Assembly: GCA_027489335.1 (NCBI GenBank)
Contig: JAIXZX010000004.1
Coordinates: 248,001 to 312,000, forward strand
Length of the DNA: 64,000 nucleotides
Reading direction: 5' to 3'
Source of the DNA: Caulobacteraceae bacterium
GTDB lineage: Bacteria; Pseudomonadota; Alphaproteobacteria; Caulobacterales; Caulobacteraceae
In this document: positions 37,149-47,831 of the stretch, in pieces
Layout: the number at the start of each line of letters is the position of its first letter
How positions within the stretch are numbered: position 1 is the stretch's first letter
Translations under genes and position numbers: made by a program
Notes under the pieces: generated by a model
The model's input: only the letters and a program-made list of their open reading frames with translations
Told to the model about the DNA's origin: nothing
Databases searched by the model: none

Positions 37149-40100
37149 TCAGAACTTCTTGCGCAGACCGATCTTGAAGTTGCGGCCGTACACATTCCCG
37201 ATCGCCGGATCGTACGAATATTCAATCCGCGAGGCGGACGGATCTTCGTCAGTGACGTTGAGGATCGAGGCGGTCAGGGTGGTGTCCCAGGGCAGGAACA
37301 CGCGGTAGGTCAGGTCGAGCGTCGTGAACGCGTCCACTTCCTGGCCGAAGGTCACCAGCTGGCAACCCGTGGTGGAGGCCGCATTGGCCACCGTGCAGGG
37401 GACCGGCGAGAAGCCAGTGTTGACCACGGTGGGGCCACGGTTGTCGGTGACGCCGTCGATGTGGTTGATCGTGGCGCGGACATTGTGGTCGCCGTTGTCG
37501 TACTCGGCATAGAAGGCGCCGCGCCATTCCGGGATCGTGCCCGGCAGGCGGTCGTAGTTGGCGAAGCCGACGGCCTCATAGGACGGGGTCACCGTCACGC
37601 CGTTCACGATGAAGGCGTCCTGCTCGTATTCCAGCACATAGCTGACCGTGCCGTGCAGGCTCAGACGCCCGCCGAACACGTCGCCCGGATAGGAATAGTC
37701 CAGGGTGGCGTCGATGCCGGAGGTCTTGAGCTCAGGCCCGTTGACCAGGTCCGAACGCACCCGCGAGATGTCCGACCCCATGGTCACGCCCTGAACGCAG
37801 GCGTTGTTGTTGGAGAAGGTCACCAGATAGCGCAGCGGATCGGCGCAGTTGACCAGCTGGGCGCCGTTGCCGGGGCCGTTGGCCACACGGTTGGCGACCA
37901 CATTGGCCGGCACGCGGACGATCTGATCCTCGAGCGTGATGCTCCAGTAGTCGACCATGGCCCGCACATCGCCGAAGTCGAACAGGGCGCCGATGCTGTA
38001 GGTCAGCGCCTGTTCCGGACCGATGGCCGAGTTGCCGAAGGCGTCCACCGACTTGAAGGCGTTGCCCGCGGCCTGGATGCCCGACAGGCCCGTCGCGCCG
38101 CCGGGAGCCCGGTCGGTCGGAGTCGGGCCGCGGAAGGTGGTGCCCACCGAACCGCGCATGGAGAACCAGTCGGTGGCGTCCCACTTCATCGACAGCTTCG
38201 GATTGGTCGTCGAGCCGGTCTCGCCGCCGTAGTCCTCGAAGCGCAGCGCCAGAGCGGCGTTGAGGTTGTCGAGGATCGGCAGGTTCATCTCGCCGAACAC
38301 CGCGTAGATCGACTCATCCACATAGTAGGGCTGGGACTGGCCCAGGAACATGTAGGGGCCGGTCTGGATCGCGCAGCTCGTGTCACCAGGGACCGGGCAG
38401 GGCGTGATGTTGCGGTCGTAGAAGTTGCTGCCGAGACGACGGGTCTGCTCGGACGAGCGCCACTGGGCGCCGGCCGCCCAGTTCACGACGCCGCCGGGCA
38501 GTTCGAAGCCGGTCGTGCCGTTGAACACCAGGTCGACCACATAGAGCTCGTTGGTGGTCTCGCCGACCTGATCGTCATAGAGCCAGCGCGAGAGCGCCGG
38601 GCTATTGGCCTGGGCGGGGTTATAGGTCGGGTTGGTCCCACCCAGCAGCGGGTTGCCCGGATAGGCGGTGGAGAAGGGGTTCAGCCACTCGCAACCATTG
38701 GCGCCAGGCGTATTGCCGGTGCAGTTCGCGCCGCCGAGACCCCGCAGGGCGCGATCCAGACGGTTGATCAGGATGTCGCGGGTGACGCCATAGGCCTGGT
38801 TACGCGAATAGGTGAAGGCCAGATCCCAGCCGATGCCGCCGGCGACGTCGAGCTCGCCCTTCAGGCCGGTGGCGATGCGGAACAGCTCGTAAGAGCGCTC
38901 GCCCTTCTGACCGTCATAGCCAAAGGCGGGATTGCCGCCGCTGGCGAACGGACGCCACAGGGTCAGCTGCAGGCCCGAGGTCGGGATGGCCGCATAGGCG
39001 CCGGCCGCCGCGGCGCTGGCGAAGACCTGCGGGTTGGCCGCCAGGAAGGCCTGGACGTAGGGGTTCGACTTCGGCGCGAAGTACTGGGTGCTGCCCGGAC
39101 CGAACGGCCCCTGGGTCGGCGGATAGGAGGGCGAATAGCCGATGTTGGGCACGTCGGTCTTGGAGTACATGCCCTCGAGGAAGAACTCGGTCGTGTCGGT
39201 CAGATCGAAGTTCAGTTCCCCGTACAGCTGGTAGCGGTCGGTCTCTTCGATCAGGTTGGCGAAGGGAACATAGCTGTAGTAGCAGGCCGGCAGCTGGCTG
39301 GCGCCCGACTGATAGACGCCTTCATAGCCGCCCACCGCGCCGCAGCTGGCTTCGCGGATGGAGCCCACGGCGTCGCCGTAGTTGGGATCAGGCGTGCCCG
39401 GGATGGTGGGCAGGTCGACGCCGAGGCGGGCGACATAGAAACCCGGGTTGGACAGGAAGGACCAGCCGCTCGGGTTGGTCGTGTAGTCCTGATAGGCCCA
39501 GTCGCGCTCCTGGGTGTCGAGCTCGGAGCGATGCTGGTAGCCGGCCGCGATGAAGGCGCTGCCGCGTTCACCCTGCCAGCCCCAGGCGGCGCTCATATTG
39601 TACTCGCCGTCCGTGCCGTCGACGTAGCGGTATTCGCCCGACACTTCGAAGCCCGAGAAGGTCTTCTTGGTGATGAAGTTGATCACGCCGCCGATGGCGT
39701 CGGAGCCGTAGGTGGCGGCCGCGCCATCCTTCAACAGCTCCACCCGGCCGATGGCGGCCGTGGGGATCAGGTTGGTGTCGACGCCGGTCAGCGGATCGGT
39801 CGACATGAAGCGGCGGCCGTTGAACAGCACGAGCGTCCGCTGCGGGCCAAGGCCGCGCATGTTGATCGAGCCGGCGCCGATGGCGCCCTGGGCCGAGGTC
39901 GAGAACTGGTTGGAGTCACCCAGGACCGGGCCGCTGATCGTCAGCGACTTGATCAGTTCGGTCGTGGACGGAGAGCCCTGCTTTTCCAGTTCAGCCGAGC
40001 TGATGACGTCCACCGGCAGGGCGGCGTCTTCAGGCGTACCGGCGATGAACGAGCCGGTGACGACGATTTCCTCGACTTCGGTCTGGGCTGAAGCCTGACC

Positions 40101-40169
40101 CGCCGCGAGGCTGAGGGCGAGGGCGACAGCCGCGGTCGAGACCGTCGACAAGTATTTTGAACTCCTCAC
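37149..40169 (-). CDS. TonB-dependent receptor 2
   Basis: 1006 aa. Signal peptide ends at about residue 28 (GQASA), then VEEIVVTGSFIAG (TonB box region), plug motifs RTLVLFNGRRFMS and RVELLKDGAAATYGSDAIGG, and a long barrel ending GLRKKF. Its sequence runs parallel to receptor 1 over the whole length (for example NAINGFS-independent FGALFDFGDVRAMVDYWS against FDFGDFRASVDYWS), so the two arose by duplication and may import related ligands. The start is GTG 40169, with GGGGAAACGT directly before, the same leader as receptor 1. No TonB, ExbBD or catabolic genes are next to it. Confidence 0.95.
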   Translation of the reverse strand: MRSSKYLSTVSTAAVALALSLAAGQASAQTEVEEIVVTGSFIAGTPEDAALPVDVISSAELEKQGSPSTTELIKSLTISGPVLGDSNQFSTSAQGAIGAGSINMRGLGPQRTLVLFNGRRFMSTDPLTGVDTNLIPTAAIGRVELLKDGAAATYGSDAIGGVINFITKKTFSGFEVSGEYRYVDGTDGEYNMSAAWGWQGERGSAFIAAGYQHRSELDTQERDWAYQDYTTNPSGWSFLSNPGFYVARLGVDLPTIPGTPDPNYGDAVGSIREASCGAVGGYEGVYQSGASQLPACYYSYVPFANLIEETDRYQLYGELNFDLTDTTEFFLEGMYSKTDVPNIGYSPSYPPTQGPFGPGSTQYFAPKSNPYVQAFLAANPQVFASAAAAGAYAAIPTSGLQLTLWRPFASGGNPAFGYDGQKGERSYELFRIATGLKGELDVAGGIGWDLAFTYSRNQAYGVTRDILINRLDRALRGLGGANCTGNTPGANGCEWLNPFSTAYPGNPLLGGTNPTYNPAQANSPALSRWLYDDQVGETTNELYVVDLVFNGTTGFELPGGVVNWAAGAQWRSSEQTRRLGSNFYDRNITPCPVPGDTSCAIQTGPYMFLGQSQPYYVDESIYAVFGEMNLPILDNLNAALALRFEDYGGETGSTTNPKLSMKWDATDWFSMRGSVGTTFRGPTPTDRAPGGATGLSGIQAAGNAFKSVDAFGNSAIGPEQALTYSIGALFDFGDVRAMVDYWSITLEDQIVRVPANVVANRVANGPGNGAQLVNCADPLRYLVTFSNNNACVQGVTMGSDISRVRSDLVNGPELKTSGIDATLDYSYPGDVFGGRLSLHGTVSYVLEYEQDAFIVNGVTVTPSYEAVGFANYDRLPGTIPEWRGAFYAEYDNGDHNVRATINHIDGVTDNRGPTVVNTGFSPVPCTVANAASTTGCQLVTFGQEVDAFTTLDLTYRVFLPWDTTLTASILNVTDEDPSASRIEYSYDPAIGNVYGRNFKIGLRKKF

Positions 40170-40615
40170 ACGTTTCCCCTTCGAGTTTAAGAAGCATCTT
40201 GGACCAAAACCGATCCGATGCCGCGTAAAGACGTTCGGAGTGACAATAAATCAACCCCGGGGTTTGGCGGTGATGTTCAAATACTCTATGAATAGAATTC
40301 AGTTACGTCAGTTATAAATGCATCGTAAACAAAAAAACGTAAGGTACGTCAAAAACTATACCTTGCATTCGATGGGTTGTGAAAAAAGACTAACGGAAAC
40401 AAGGGCCTAGAATCGGCGCCACGTCAGATTTCCGACGTCGCCGCGACCTGTCACGTTCCGGCCACACCAGAGGCGAAAACGGCTGAATCCGACCTTTTTC
40501 GGTCGAACATGGCCATTCCGGGTCAAGCCTGGCCCAAATCGGCGACAAAAAGCCCCGCCGGCGCGGCGAATCCGCTCCGACGGGGCTCTCAACCTTGCTT
40601 TCTGTGATGGGCGCT
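40170..40615. other. Leader and promoter region of receptor 2
   Basis: 446 bases. Contains a 12-base palindrome AACCCCGGGGTT (40253-40264), three ACGTCA words (40305, 40346, 40421), an AT-rich stretch from 40265 to 40400 and, on the far side, the terminator of the 40616 gene. TTGACG at 40353-40348 (minus) could be a -35 with GTTTAC 17 bases on, a weak -10. No gene is apparent. Confidence 0.5.
40542..40587 (-). terminator. Terminator of the 40616-41263 gene
   Basis: AGCCCCGCCGG (40551-40561) against CCGACGGGGCT (40577-40587), one mismatch in 11 pairs, with a small inner GCGG/CCGC pairing. On the minus strand it follows the stop and is followed by TTTTTGTCG. Confidence 0.8.
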
Positions 40616-41263
40616 TCAGCCGCCGATGACAGGGTCTTCGACTGCCGCGGGCTCAGTGGCCGGCTCAGCGGGCTCAGGGGCCTCGGCCGCGGCTTCCGGG
40701 ACGTCCGGTTCGATCTCTGCCGACAGGTCAAAGGCCGGTCCCATCAGGCGGGCGCGCTCCTCCAGGGCCACGGCGGTCGTCTCGCAGCGCGCCGGCAGGG
40801 TCCAGCTCATCCACTCCTGCGCCAGACGCGCCTTGGGCAGATCGGCTGCGCGGCTCCAGGTTCCACGCCCTCGCCGCAGCGCGTCAGCCCCATGGGCGTT
40901 GATCGGCCGTGGGCTCGCCTTCTCGGCGGCCTCCATGGCGCGGCTGAACAGGGCGAGGTTGCGCTCGCTCAACTGGTTGAGCTCCTCATAGGCTTGCAGG
41001 TCGTCGTCCAGGGAGGAGCCCGGCCGGCGATAAGTGGTCTCGATGCGGACCACTTCAGGCATGACCTGATCGCGGAGGCCCTTGTGCGCCGACAGGGCGC
41101 CGTAACACCAGGCGACCAGTCCATAGGGGTCACGGGGCGCGCCGGGCGGATAGGCCGGTTCGGCGGCGGCCGCGGTGGGGGCGACGGTCTCCATTGGCGC
41201 GGCCTCAGGGGTTTGCGCGTCTTGGGCCACCAGGGCCAGGGCGAACAGGAAGGGGGAAATCAC
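40616..41263 (-). CDS. Hypothetical periplasmic protein
   Basis: 215 aa from GTG 41263. Short N-terminal hydrophobic segment (MISPFLFALALVA) looks like a signal sequence; the following 20 residues and the C-terminal 40 are rich in A, P and E and disordered. The middle has conserved-looking LVAWCYGALSAHKGLRDQV and ARCETTAVALEERARLM with two cysteines. No family recognised. It lies 25 bases after the oxoprolinase stop and may be cotranscribed with it. Confidence 0.65.
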   Translation of the reverse strand: MISPFLFALALVAQDAQTPEAAPMETVAPTAAAAEPAYPPGAPRDPYGLVAWCYGALSAHKGLRDQVMPEVVRIETTYRRPGSSLDDDLQAYEELNQLSERNLALFSRAMEAAEKASPRPINAHGADALRRGRGTWSRAADLPKARLAQEWMSWTLPARCETTAVALEERARLMGPAFDLSAEIEPDVPEAAAEAPEPAEPATEPAAVEDPVIGG

Positions 41264-41288
41264 GGAATGGCGCCTCGAAGGTCAGGGG

Positions 41289-44200
41289 TCAGGTCGGCGC
41301 GGCGGGTCCATAGCCCCCGCCCCCCGGGGTATGGATCTCAAGCGCGTCGCCGGGCGCCACCGCAATGGAGAAGCAGCCCGGAAGTTCCTTTACCCCGCCC
41401 TCGGCGGTGATCAAAGCCTGCCAGCCCGCCGCTCCGCCGCCGCCGCCGGCCAGACCTTCGGGCGGGTGAGTTCTTCGGCAGGACAGAAGGGCGGCTTCCA
41501 TCGGGGCCAGGAATCGCAGGCGCCTCACCACGCCATCGCCGCCCCGCTGGGCGCCCGCGCCGCCCGACCCGGCGCGCAGGCCAAAGTGCTCCAGTCGAAC
41601 AGGGAAGCGACGCTCCAGGATTTCCGGATCGGTCAGGCGCGAATTTGTCATATGGGTGTGGACCCCGTCGGCGCCCGGCCTGCTCGCCGTGGCCCCGGCC
41701 CCGCCGCACAGGGTCTCGTAGTACTGACGGGTCTCATCGCCGAAGGTGAAGTTGTTCATCGTGCCCTGGGCGCCCGCCATGACCCCAAGGGCCGCGTAGA
41801 GGACATCGACCACATGCTGGCTGGTCTCCACATTGCCCGCCACGACGGCCGCGCCCGGCGCAGGGTCCAGCAGGGACCCCGTTCTGACGCGGATCTCCAG
41901 GGGCGCCAGGCAGCCGGCGTTCAGCGGAATGTCATCGTCCACCAGGGTGCGGAAAACATAGAGGGCGGCCGCATCGACGATGGAGGCCGGCGCATTGAAG
42001 TTCGACGCCACCTGATCGGAGCTGGCGGTGAAGTCGAGCACGGCGCAGCCTGCGGCCGGATCGACCTTGATCTCGACCGCGATGGTCGCCCCGCCATCCA
42101 TCTGCGTCGTGGCCGCACCGTCGCGCAGCCGGCCAATGGCCCGGCGCACGGCGGCCGTCGCATTGGCCTGCACGTGACCCATATAGGCCTCGACGGTGGC
42201 CGCGCCGAAGCTCTCGATCATCGCCGCCACCGCCTCTCCCCCGGCGCGGCAGGCGGCGATCTGGGCCTTTAGGTCGGCGATGTTGCGGTCCGGCGCCCGG
42301 GACGGCCAGGGACCGGCGGCGAGCGCCGCCCGCACCGGCGCCTCCAGGAACTCGCCCCCGGCCATGATCGGCAGGGCGTCCAGCAGGACCCCTTCCTCCT
42401 CGATGGTCCTGGAGAAGGGCGGCATGGAGCCCGGCTGCACCCCGCCCACATCGGCATGGTGCCCGCGGGCGGCCACATAGAAGCTCGGGCGCTCAGCCTC
42501 GCCCACGAAGACCGGCATGACCACCGTGATGTCGGGCAGGTGGGTGCCGCCGGCGTAAGGGTTATTCAGGGCAAAGGCCTGGCCGGGGACGAGGACCGGA
42601 TGGCGGTCGCGCACTGCGCGCACGCTGGCGCCCATGGAGCCCAGATGCACCGGCATGTGCGGGGCGTTGGCCACCAGCCCGCCCTCGGGATCGAACAGGG
42701 CGCAGGAGAAGTCGAGCCGCTCCTTGATGTTCACCGACTGGGCGGTCCGCTCCAGCGCCGCCCCCATGGCCTCGGCCACCCCCATGAACCGGCGATTGAA
42801 CAGCTCAAGGGTGACGGGATCGGCGGTGGTCAGGTCCTGGCCCGAGCCCGCCAGACGTTCGTCCGTCGCCAGGCGGTGCAGAACAATGAGGCCCTCTGCG
42901 CCGGCCTCAGCTCGCCAGTCGGGCGCCACGGCGATCTGGGTGTCGGGACGGATGATCAGGGCCGGACCCTCCAGCGCCGTAAGATCGGCGGCCTCCACCA
43001 CAGGGACCAGAACCCGCTCCCCCTGGACAAATACCTCGGCGCGCCCTGGCTCTGCGGCGCTCGGGGGCGCGGTCTCGTCCAGTGAAGCCGCCGCGTCCGC
43101 GCCCTGCTCGTCGCTGACCTCGGCCTCCACCGCCGCGATCAGGATCTGGCGGTCGGGCTCAATGAAGCCGAACAGTCGAGCGTGGGCGACTTCGAAGGCC
43201 GACCGAACCTCGGAGAGATCGCCCGGGGCGACCGGCAGCTCGGCGTCGGCGCCGTCATAGCGCAGCCGCAGGGTGACCTGCTGTGCGCTGGCCGCCCCCC
43301 CCTGATCGGTAAGGTCATCCGCAGCGCTGGCCAGCAGGCCTTGCGCCAGAGTATCCGCAACGGCCAGGCCTTCGGCGTCCAGCGGCCGCTCCAGACCGGC
43401 CTGCCGCAGGGCGCGGACCTGGGCCTGGCCGATGCCATAGGCCGACAGCAGGCTCCCGTAGCGCGGACACAGCACCCGGGTGATCCCCAGCGCCTCGGCC
43501 GTCTGGCAGGCCACCTGACCGGCCGCCCCGCCAAAGGCGACCAGGCCGTGGTCCCGGGGGTCGAATCCCCGCTCGGTGGAGATCTTGCGGATGGCCAGGG
43601 CCATCTGCTCCACGGCGATGGCGAGAAAGCCCTCCGCCGCCGCCTCGGGGCTCGCCGCCCCCATGGCCTGGGCGAGTTCAGAGAGCCGACGGCGAGCCGC
43701 ATCAGCGTCGAGAGGCGCGTCGCCATTCGGCCCGAAAATGGGGGGAAAACGTCGAATATCGAGCCGTCCGAGCACGATATTGGCGTCCGTCACCGTAGCC
43801 GGTCCGCCCCGTCCATAGGCGGCAGGCCCTGGATCGGCGCCGGCGCTGTGCGGCCCCACCCGGGCGCGCAGCCCGTCGAAGTCCAAGATCGAACCGCCGC
43901 CGGAAGCCACGGTCTCGATGTCCAGCATGGGGCTGCGCAGGCGTATGCCCGCCACCACAGCCCGGTCCCGCCGCTCCAGGCGCCCGGCGTAGCGGCAGAC
44001 GTCGGTGGATGTGCCGCCCATGTCGAAGCCGAGCACCGCGGGCTCGCCGGCTTCCTGTGCGGTCCTGGCCACCCCGACCACGCCGCCAGCCGGACCTGAG
44101 ACCACGGCGTCTCGGCCACGGAAGGCGGCGGCCGAGACCAGGGCGCCGGCCGAGGTCATGAAGTAGAGGGGCGCCCCGTTCACCGCCTGGGCCACGCCCT

Positions 44201-44867
44201 GCACATAATTTTGCAGGACCGGCGTCAAATAGGCGTCTGCGACCGTAGTTTCTGCACGCGGCAGGAAACGGGGCAGAGGCGAGACCTCATGGGAAAGGGC
44301 GACGAACTCAAAGCCGGCGTCGACCGCCAGGCGCCCGGCGCGTCGCTCGTGCTCCGGGTTCAGGTCAGCGTGCAGGAAGGCGATGGCCACCGAACTGAGG
44401 CCCGCCGCCCGCGCCGCTTGCAGCGCCTCGGCCAGGGCCGCCTCCGCCAGGGGCGTGACCACGCCGCCCTGGGCGTCCAATCGCTCATCGGCCTCCACGA
44501 CGCCGGCATACAGCGGCTCCGGCCGCACGATATTCAGGGCGAAGAGGTCCGGCCGCGTCTGGTCGCCGATCCGCAGCGCATGAGCGAAGCCTTTCGTCGT
44601 CACGAACAGGGTCCTGGCGCCCTTGCGCTCCAGCAGGGCGTTGGTGGCCACCGTGGCGCCCAGGCGGATCGCCCGCACGCGCTCGGCGGGGAAGGGGGCG
44701 CCCGGCGCCGCATGCAGCACCCGCCGCATGGCCTCGATCGCGGCGTCAGCATAGGACGGCGAGGCCGACAGAAGTTTCAGGGTCCGGACGTCGCCGTCGT
44801 CCCGGCGGGCGATCACGTCAGTGAAGGTGCCGCCGCGGTCGATCGAGAAACTCCAGAGCCTGTCCAA
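41289..44867 (-). CDS. 5-Oxoprolinase/hydantoinase family protein (HyuA-HyuB fusion)
   Basis: 1192 aa, the size of eukaryotic-type ATP-dependent 5-oxoprolinase. N-terminal ATPase half: SIDRGGTFTDVIA, RLGATVATNALLERKG, LGFDMGGTSTDVCRY; C-terminal HyuB half from about residue 680 (PVTLELFNRRFMGVAEAMG, NIKERLDFSCALFD, NNPYAGGTHLPDI). It would open a cyclic amide such as 5-oxoproline or a hydantoin using ATP. The start is TTG 44867 with an in-frame TAA two codons upstream, so no earlier start exists. AGG lies nine bases before. Single-chain members normally act on 5-oxoproline, but hydantoin substrates cannot be excluded. Confidence 0.88.
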   Translation of the reverse strand: MDRLWSFSIDRGGTFTDVIARRDDGDVRTLKLLSASPSYADAAIEAMRRVLHAAPGAPFPAERVRAIRLGATVATNALLERKGARTLFVTTKGFAHALRIGDQTRPDLFALNIVRPEPLYAGVVEADERLDAQGGVVTPLAEAALAEALQAARAAGLSSVAIAFLHADLNPEHERRAGRLAVDAGFEFVALSHEVSPLPRFLPRAETTVADAYLTPVLQNYVQGVAQAVNGAPLYFMTSAGALVSAAAFRGRDAVVSGPAGGVVGVARTAQEAGEPAVLGFDMGGTSTDVCRYAGRLERRDRAVVAGIRLRSPMLDIETVASGGGSILDFDGLRARVGPHSAGADPGPAAYGRGGPATVTDANIVLGRLDIRRFPPIFGPNGDAPLDADAARRRLSELAQAMGAASPEAAAEGFLAIAVEQMALAIRKISTERGFDPRDHGLVAFGGAAGQVACQTAEALGITRVLCPRYGSLLSAYGIGQAQVRALRQAGLERPLDAEGLAVADTLAQGLLASAADDLTDQGGAASAQQVTLRLRYDGADAELPVAPGDLSEVRSAFEVAHARLFGFIEPDRQILIAAVEAEVSDEQGADAAASLDETAPPSAAEPGRAEVFVQGERVLVPVVEAADLTALEGPALIIRPDTQIAVAPDWRAEAGAEGLIVLHRLATDERLAGSGQDLTTADPVTLELFNRRFMGVAEAMGAALERTAQSVNIKERLDFSCALFDPEGGLVANAPHMPVHLGSMGASVRAVRDRHPVLVPGQAFALNNPYAGGTHLPDITVVMPVFVGEAERPSFYVAARGHHADVGGVQPGSMPPFSRTIEEEGVLLDALPIMAGGEFLEAPVRAALAAGPWPSRAPDRNIADLKAQIAACRAGGEAVAAMIESFGAATVEAYMGHVQANATAAVRRAIGRLRDGAATTQMDGGATIAVEIKVDPAAGCAVLDFTASSDQVASNFNAPASIVDAAALYVFRTLVDDDIPLNAGCLAPLEIRVRTGSLLDPAPGAAVVAGNVETSQHVVDVLYAALGVMAGAQGTMNNFTFGDETRQYYETLCGGAGATASRPGADGVHTHMTNSRLTDPEILERRFPVRLEHFGLRAGSGGAGAQRGGDGVVRRLRFLAPMEAALLSCRRTHPPEGLAGGGGGAAGWQALITAEGGVKELPGCFSIAVAPGDALEIHTPGGGGYGPAAPT

Positions 44868-44941
44868 AACTTAACCTGCCTGATGTTCGATTGGCGTTGT
44901 CATCCCGACGCCATGTTCCTAAGGCTTGTGGCATTAGACCA

Positions 44942-45637
44942 ATGAGCTTCTGGCGCAAAATTGCTGGCCTGGCTGTCCGTTCTCCTGACGGCGCCGATTG
45001 CCCCGACTGCCCGGCTGGCCTGCCGGGGGAGGATCCTGCGTTCTCGACGGCGGTGACCGCCCTGGGCGCCAAGCTCGCCCGGGCTGACGGCGAGGCCGGC
45101 CGCGCCGAGTTCGACGCGTTTTCCGAAGTCTTCCAGTCCGACGAAGCCTCGCGGCCTAATGTCCGGCGCCTCTACAATCTGGCGCGCCAGACCACCCGGG
45201 GCTTTGAGAGCTACGCCCGGCGCCTGGCAAGGCGCTATCGCAACTGCCCGCAGATCCTCGAGGACGTCCTGGACGGCCTGTTCCACATCGCCGCCTCCGA
45301 CGGGGCCGTCAGCGATGACGAGATGGTCTATCTGGAGCGGGTGGCGGAGTTGTTCGGCTTCTCCGAACTTGTCTTCCGTCGCCTGAAGGCCACGCATATG
45401 GGCCTGGCCGCCGACGACCCCTATGCGGTGCTGGGCGCGCCCCATGACGCCAGCGACGATCAGCTGCGGGCGGCCTGGAAGATCGCCCTGATCGAGAGCC
45501 ACCCTGACCGCGCCAGGTCGCGGGGCCTGCCCCAGGAATTCATCGAAGTCGCCGAGGCCAAAGCCAAGGCGATCAACGCCGCTTTTGAATCCGCCATGCG
45601 CGAACGGCGGGAACTGGCCCTGGTCGGCGCCGCTTAA
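44942..45637 (+). CDS. DnaJ/TerB-like (DjlA-type) co-chaperone
   Basis: 231 aa. N-terminal about 140 residues form a helical TerB-like domain (FSTAVTALGAKLARADGEAG, FHIAASDGAVSDDEMVYLERV). The C-terminus has a J domain starting DPYAVLGAPHDASDDQLRAAW with the HPD motif in ESHPDRARSRG, the contact that stimulates DnaK ATPase. This domain order is that of DjlA, though no transmembrane segment is seen at the N-terminus. Start ATG 44942 (MSFWRKIAGLAV). It is divergent from the oxoprolinase gene. Confidence 0.85.
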   Translation: MSFWRKIAGLAVRSPDGADCPDCPAGLPGEDPAFSTAVTALGAKLARADGEAGRAEFDAFSEVFQSDEASRPNVRRLYNLARQTTRGFESYARRLARRYRNCPQILEDVLDGLFHIAASDGAVSDDEMVYLERVAELFGFSELVFRRLKATHMGLAADDPYAVLGAPHDASDDQLRAAWKIALIESHPDRARSRGLPQEFIEVAEAKAKAINAAFESAMRERRELALVGAA

Positions 45638-45737
45638 TGCGCCATCCTGTGGCCAATATCACCGCCCAGGATTGACCTTCCCGGGCATCGGACAAAGACT
45701 TCGCTCAGCCCCCAGAGAGAGGCGACCAGAGGAGATG

Positions 45738-46037
45738 ATGGACCAGCAACCCCCCCGGAGCGGCAAACCCGCTCTCCGCAGCCTCACAGCTATTGGCGGC
45801 GCGATCGCGGCCGCCGTGGCGGTGGTGGTCGGCGTGGTCCTGGCCTTCGTGTTCGCCGCCACCGTGGTGGTGGTCGGCCTCATGCTCAGTCTTCTGGTCG
45901 GCCTGGCCGCCTTTGCGGTGCGAGCCAGCCGAATGGGCCGTCGCAAGGACAAGGGCGGCGCCGACGATGGCGTGATCGAGGCCCAGCATCTGGGCGGACA
46001 CCACTGGGTCGCCTACGGCTGGAACGAGCGCGCCTGA
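45738..46037 (+). CDS. Small membrane protein of unknown function
   Basis: 99 aa. GAGGAG (45729-45734) lies before two adjacent ATGs (45735 and 45738); the second has better spacing. Two hydrophobic stretches fill residues about 18-62 (AAVAVVVGVVLAFVFAATVV then VVGLMLSLLVGLAAFAV), followed by a basic loop and a polar tail ending HHWVAYGWNERA. No family recognised; two-helix inner-membrane topology likely. Confidence 0.7.
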   Translation: MDQQPPRSGKPALRSLTAIGGAIAAAVAVVVGVVLAFVFAATVVVVGLMLSLLVGLAAFAVRASRMGRRKDKGGADDGVIEAQHLGGHHWVAYGWNERA

Positions 46038-46109
46038 TCTGTACGGCCCTTGCCCCGCGCCGGGTCGGTCTCTACCGTCGATTCAAACAATCGTTGGGAG
46101 AACGTATCT

Positions 46110-46400
46110 ATGATCGGCGTGGTGGCGACCCTCAAGGTCCAGGACGGCAAGGGCGATGAATTCGAGGCGGTCTTCAAGGACCTGATGGCGCAGGTGAAGG
46201 CCAATGAGCCGGGCTGTCTGGTCTACCAGCTCACCAAGAGCCGGGCCGAGCCGGGGACCTACAAGGTCCTTGAAATCTACGCCAATGAAGACGCCCTGAA
46301 GGCCCACGGCCAGACCGAATACTTCAAGGCCGCCGGTCCGAAGATGGGCCCCTGCCTGGCGGGCCGTCCCGAAATCGAGATGCTCGACGCCGTCCAATAG
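46110..46400 (+). CDS. Antibiotic biosynthesis monooxygenase (ABM) domain protein
   Basis: 96 aa, ferredoxin-like dimeric fold. VVATLKVQDGKGDEFEAVFK, EPGCLVYQL and YKVLEIYANEDALKAHGQTEYFK are characteristic. Small ABM proteins may act as quinol monooxygenases or be non-enzymatic; function here is open. Its gene ends in a clear hairpin terminator. Confidence 0.87.
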   Translation: MIGVVATLKVQDGKGDEFEAVFKDLMAQVKANEPGCLVYQLTKSRAEPGTYKVLEIYANEDALKAHGQTEYFKAAGPKMGPCLAGRPEIEMLDAVQ

Positions 46401-46421
46401 GCGTTATCGAACCCTTGGCTG

Positions 46422-46453
46422 AGCCCGGGTCGCCTGTGCGGCCCGGGCTTTCG
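46422..46453 (+). terminator. Terminator after the ABM gene
   Basis: AGCCCGGGTCGC (46422-46433) pairs with GCGGCCCGGGCT (46438-46449) with one wobble, loop CTGT, then TTTCGC. Confidence 0.8.
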
Positions 46454-46569
46454 CATGTCTGAGGCCCCGTTCGCCGCCCGCATGGGGGCGCTGACAGAAT
46501 TTCTAGCGTGACGCAGCCCCCGGACATTCCCTAGGGTCCCGGTCGAACGCCCGTTTGAATGGAGTCTCC

Positions 46570-47673
<1,104 letters not shown>

Positions 47674-47691
47674 AGACCTGAATGATGACGT

Positions 47692-47722
47692 CGGCAGGCC
47701 TGGCCCCGCGCCGGGCCTGCCG
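47692..47722 (+). terminator. Hairpin after the oxidoreductase gene
   Basis: CGGCAGGCC (47692-47700)/GGCCTGCCG (47714-47722), 13-base loop, no T-tract. A possible weak terminator. Confidence 0.45.
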
Positions 47723-47831
47723 GCCCATCTGCCGTGCGGCAAGATTTATGCTACACCCGCAGACCTCGCCGCGCTTTCGCACAGAACTTGCGCCGCCCTG
47801 GAGCTAGGCTGACCTCTACAGGAGAGGTTCC

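Noticed and set aside
40390..40731. Minus-strand frame between receptor 2 and the 40616 gene
   Set aside because: It reads through a good terminator and into another gene in a different frame; product is arginine/serine/proline low-complexity.
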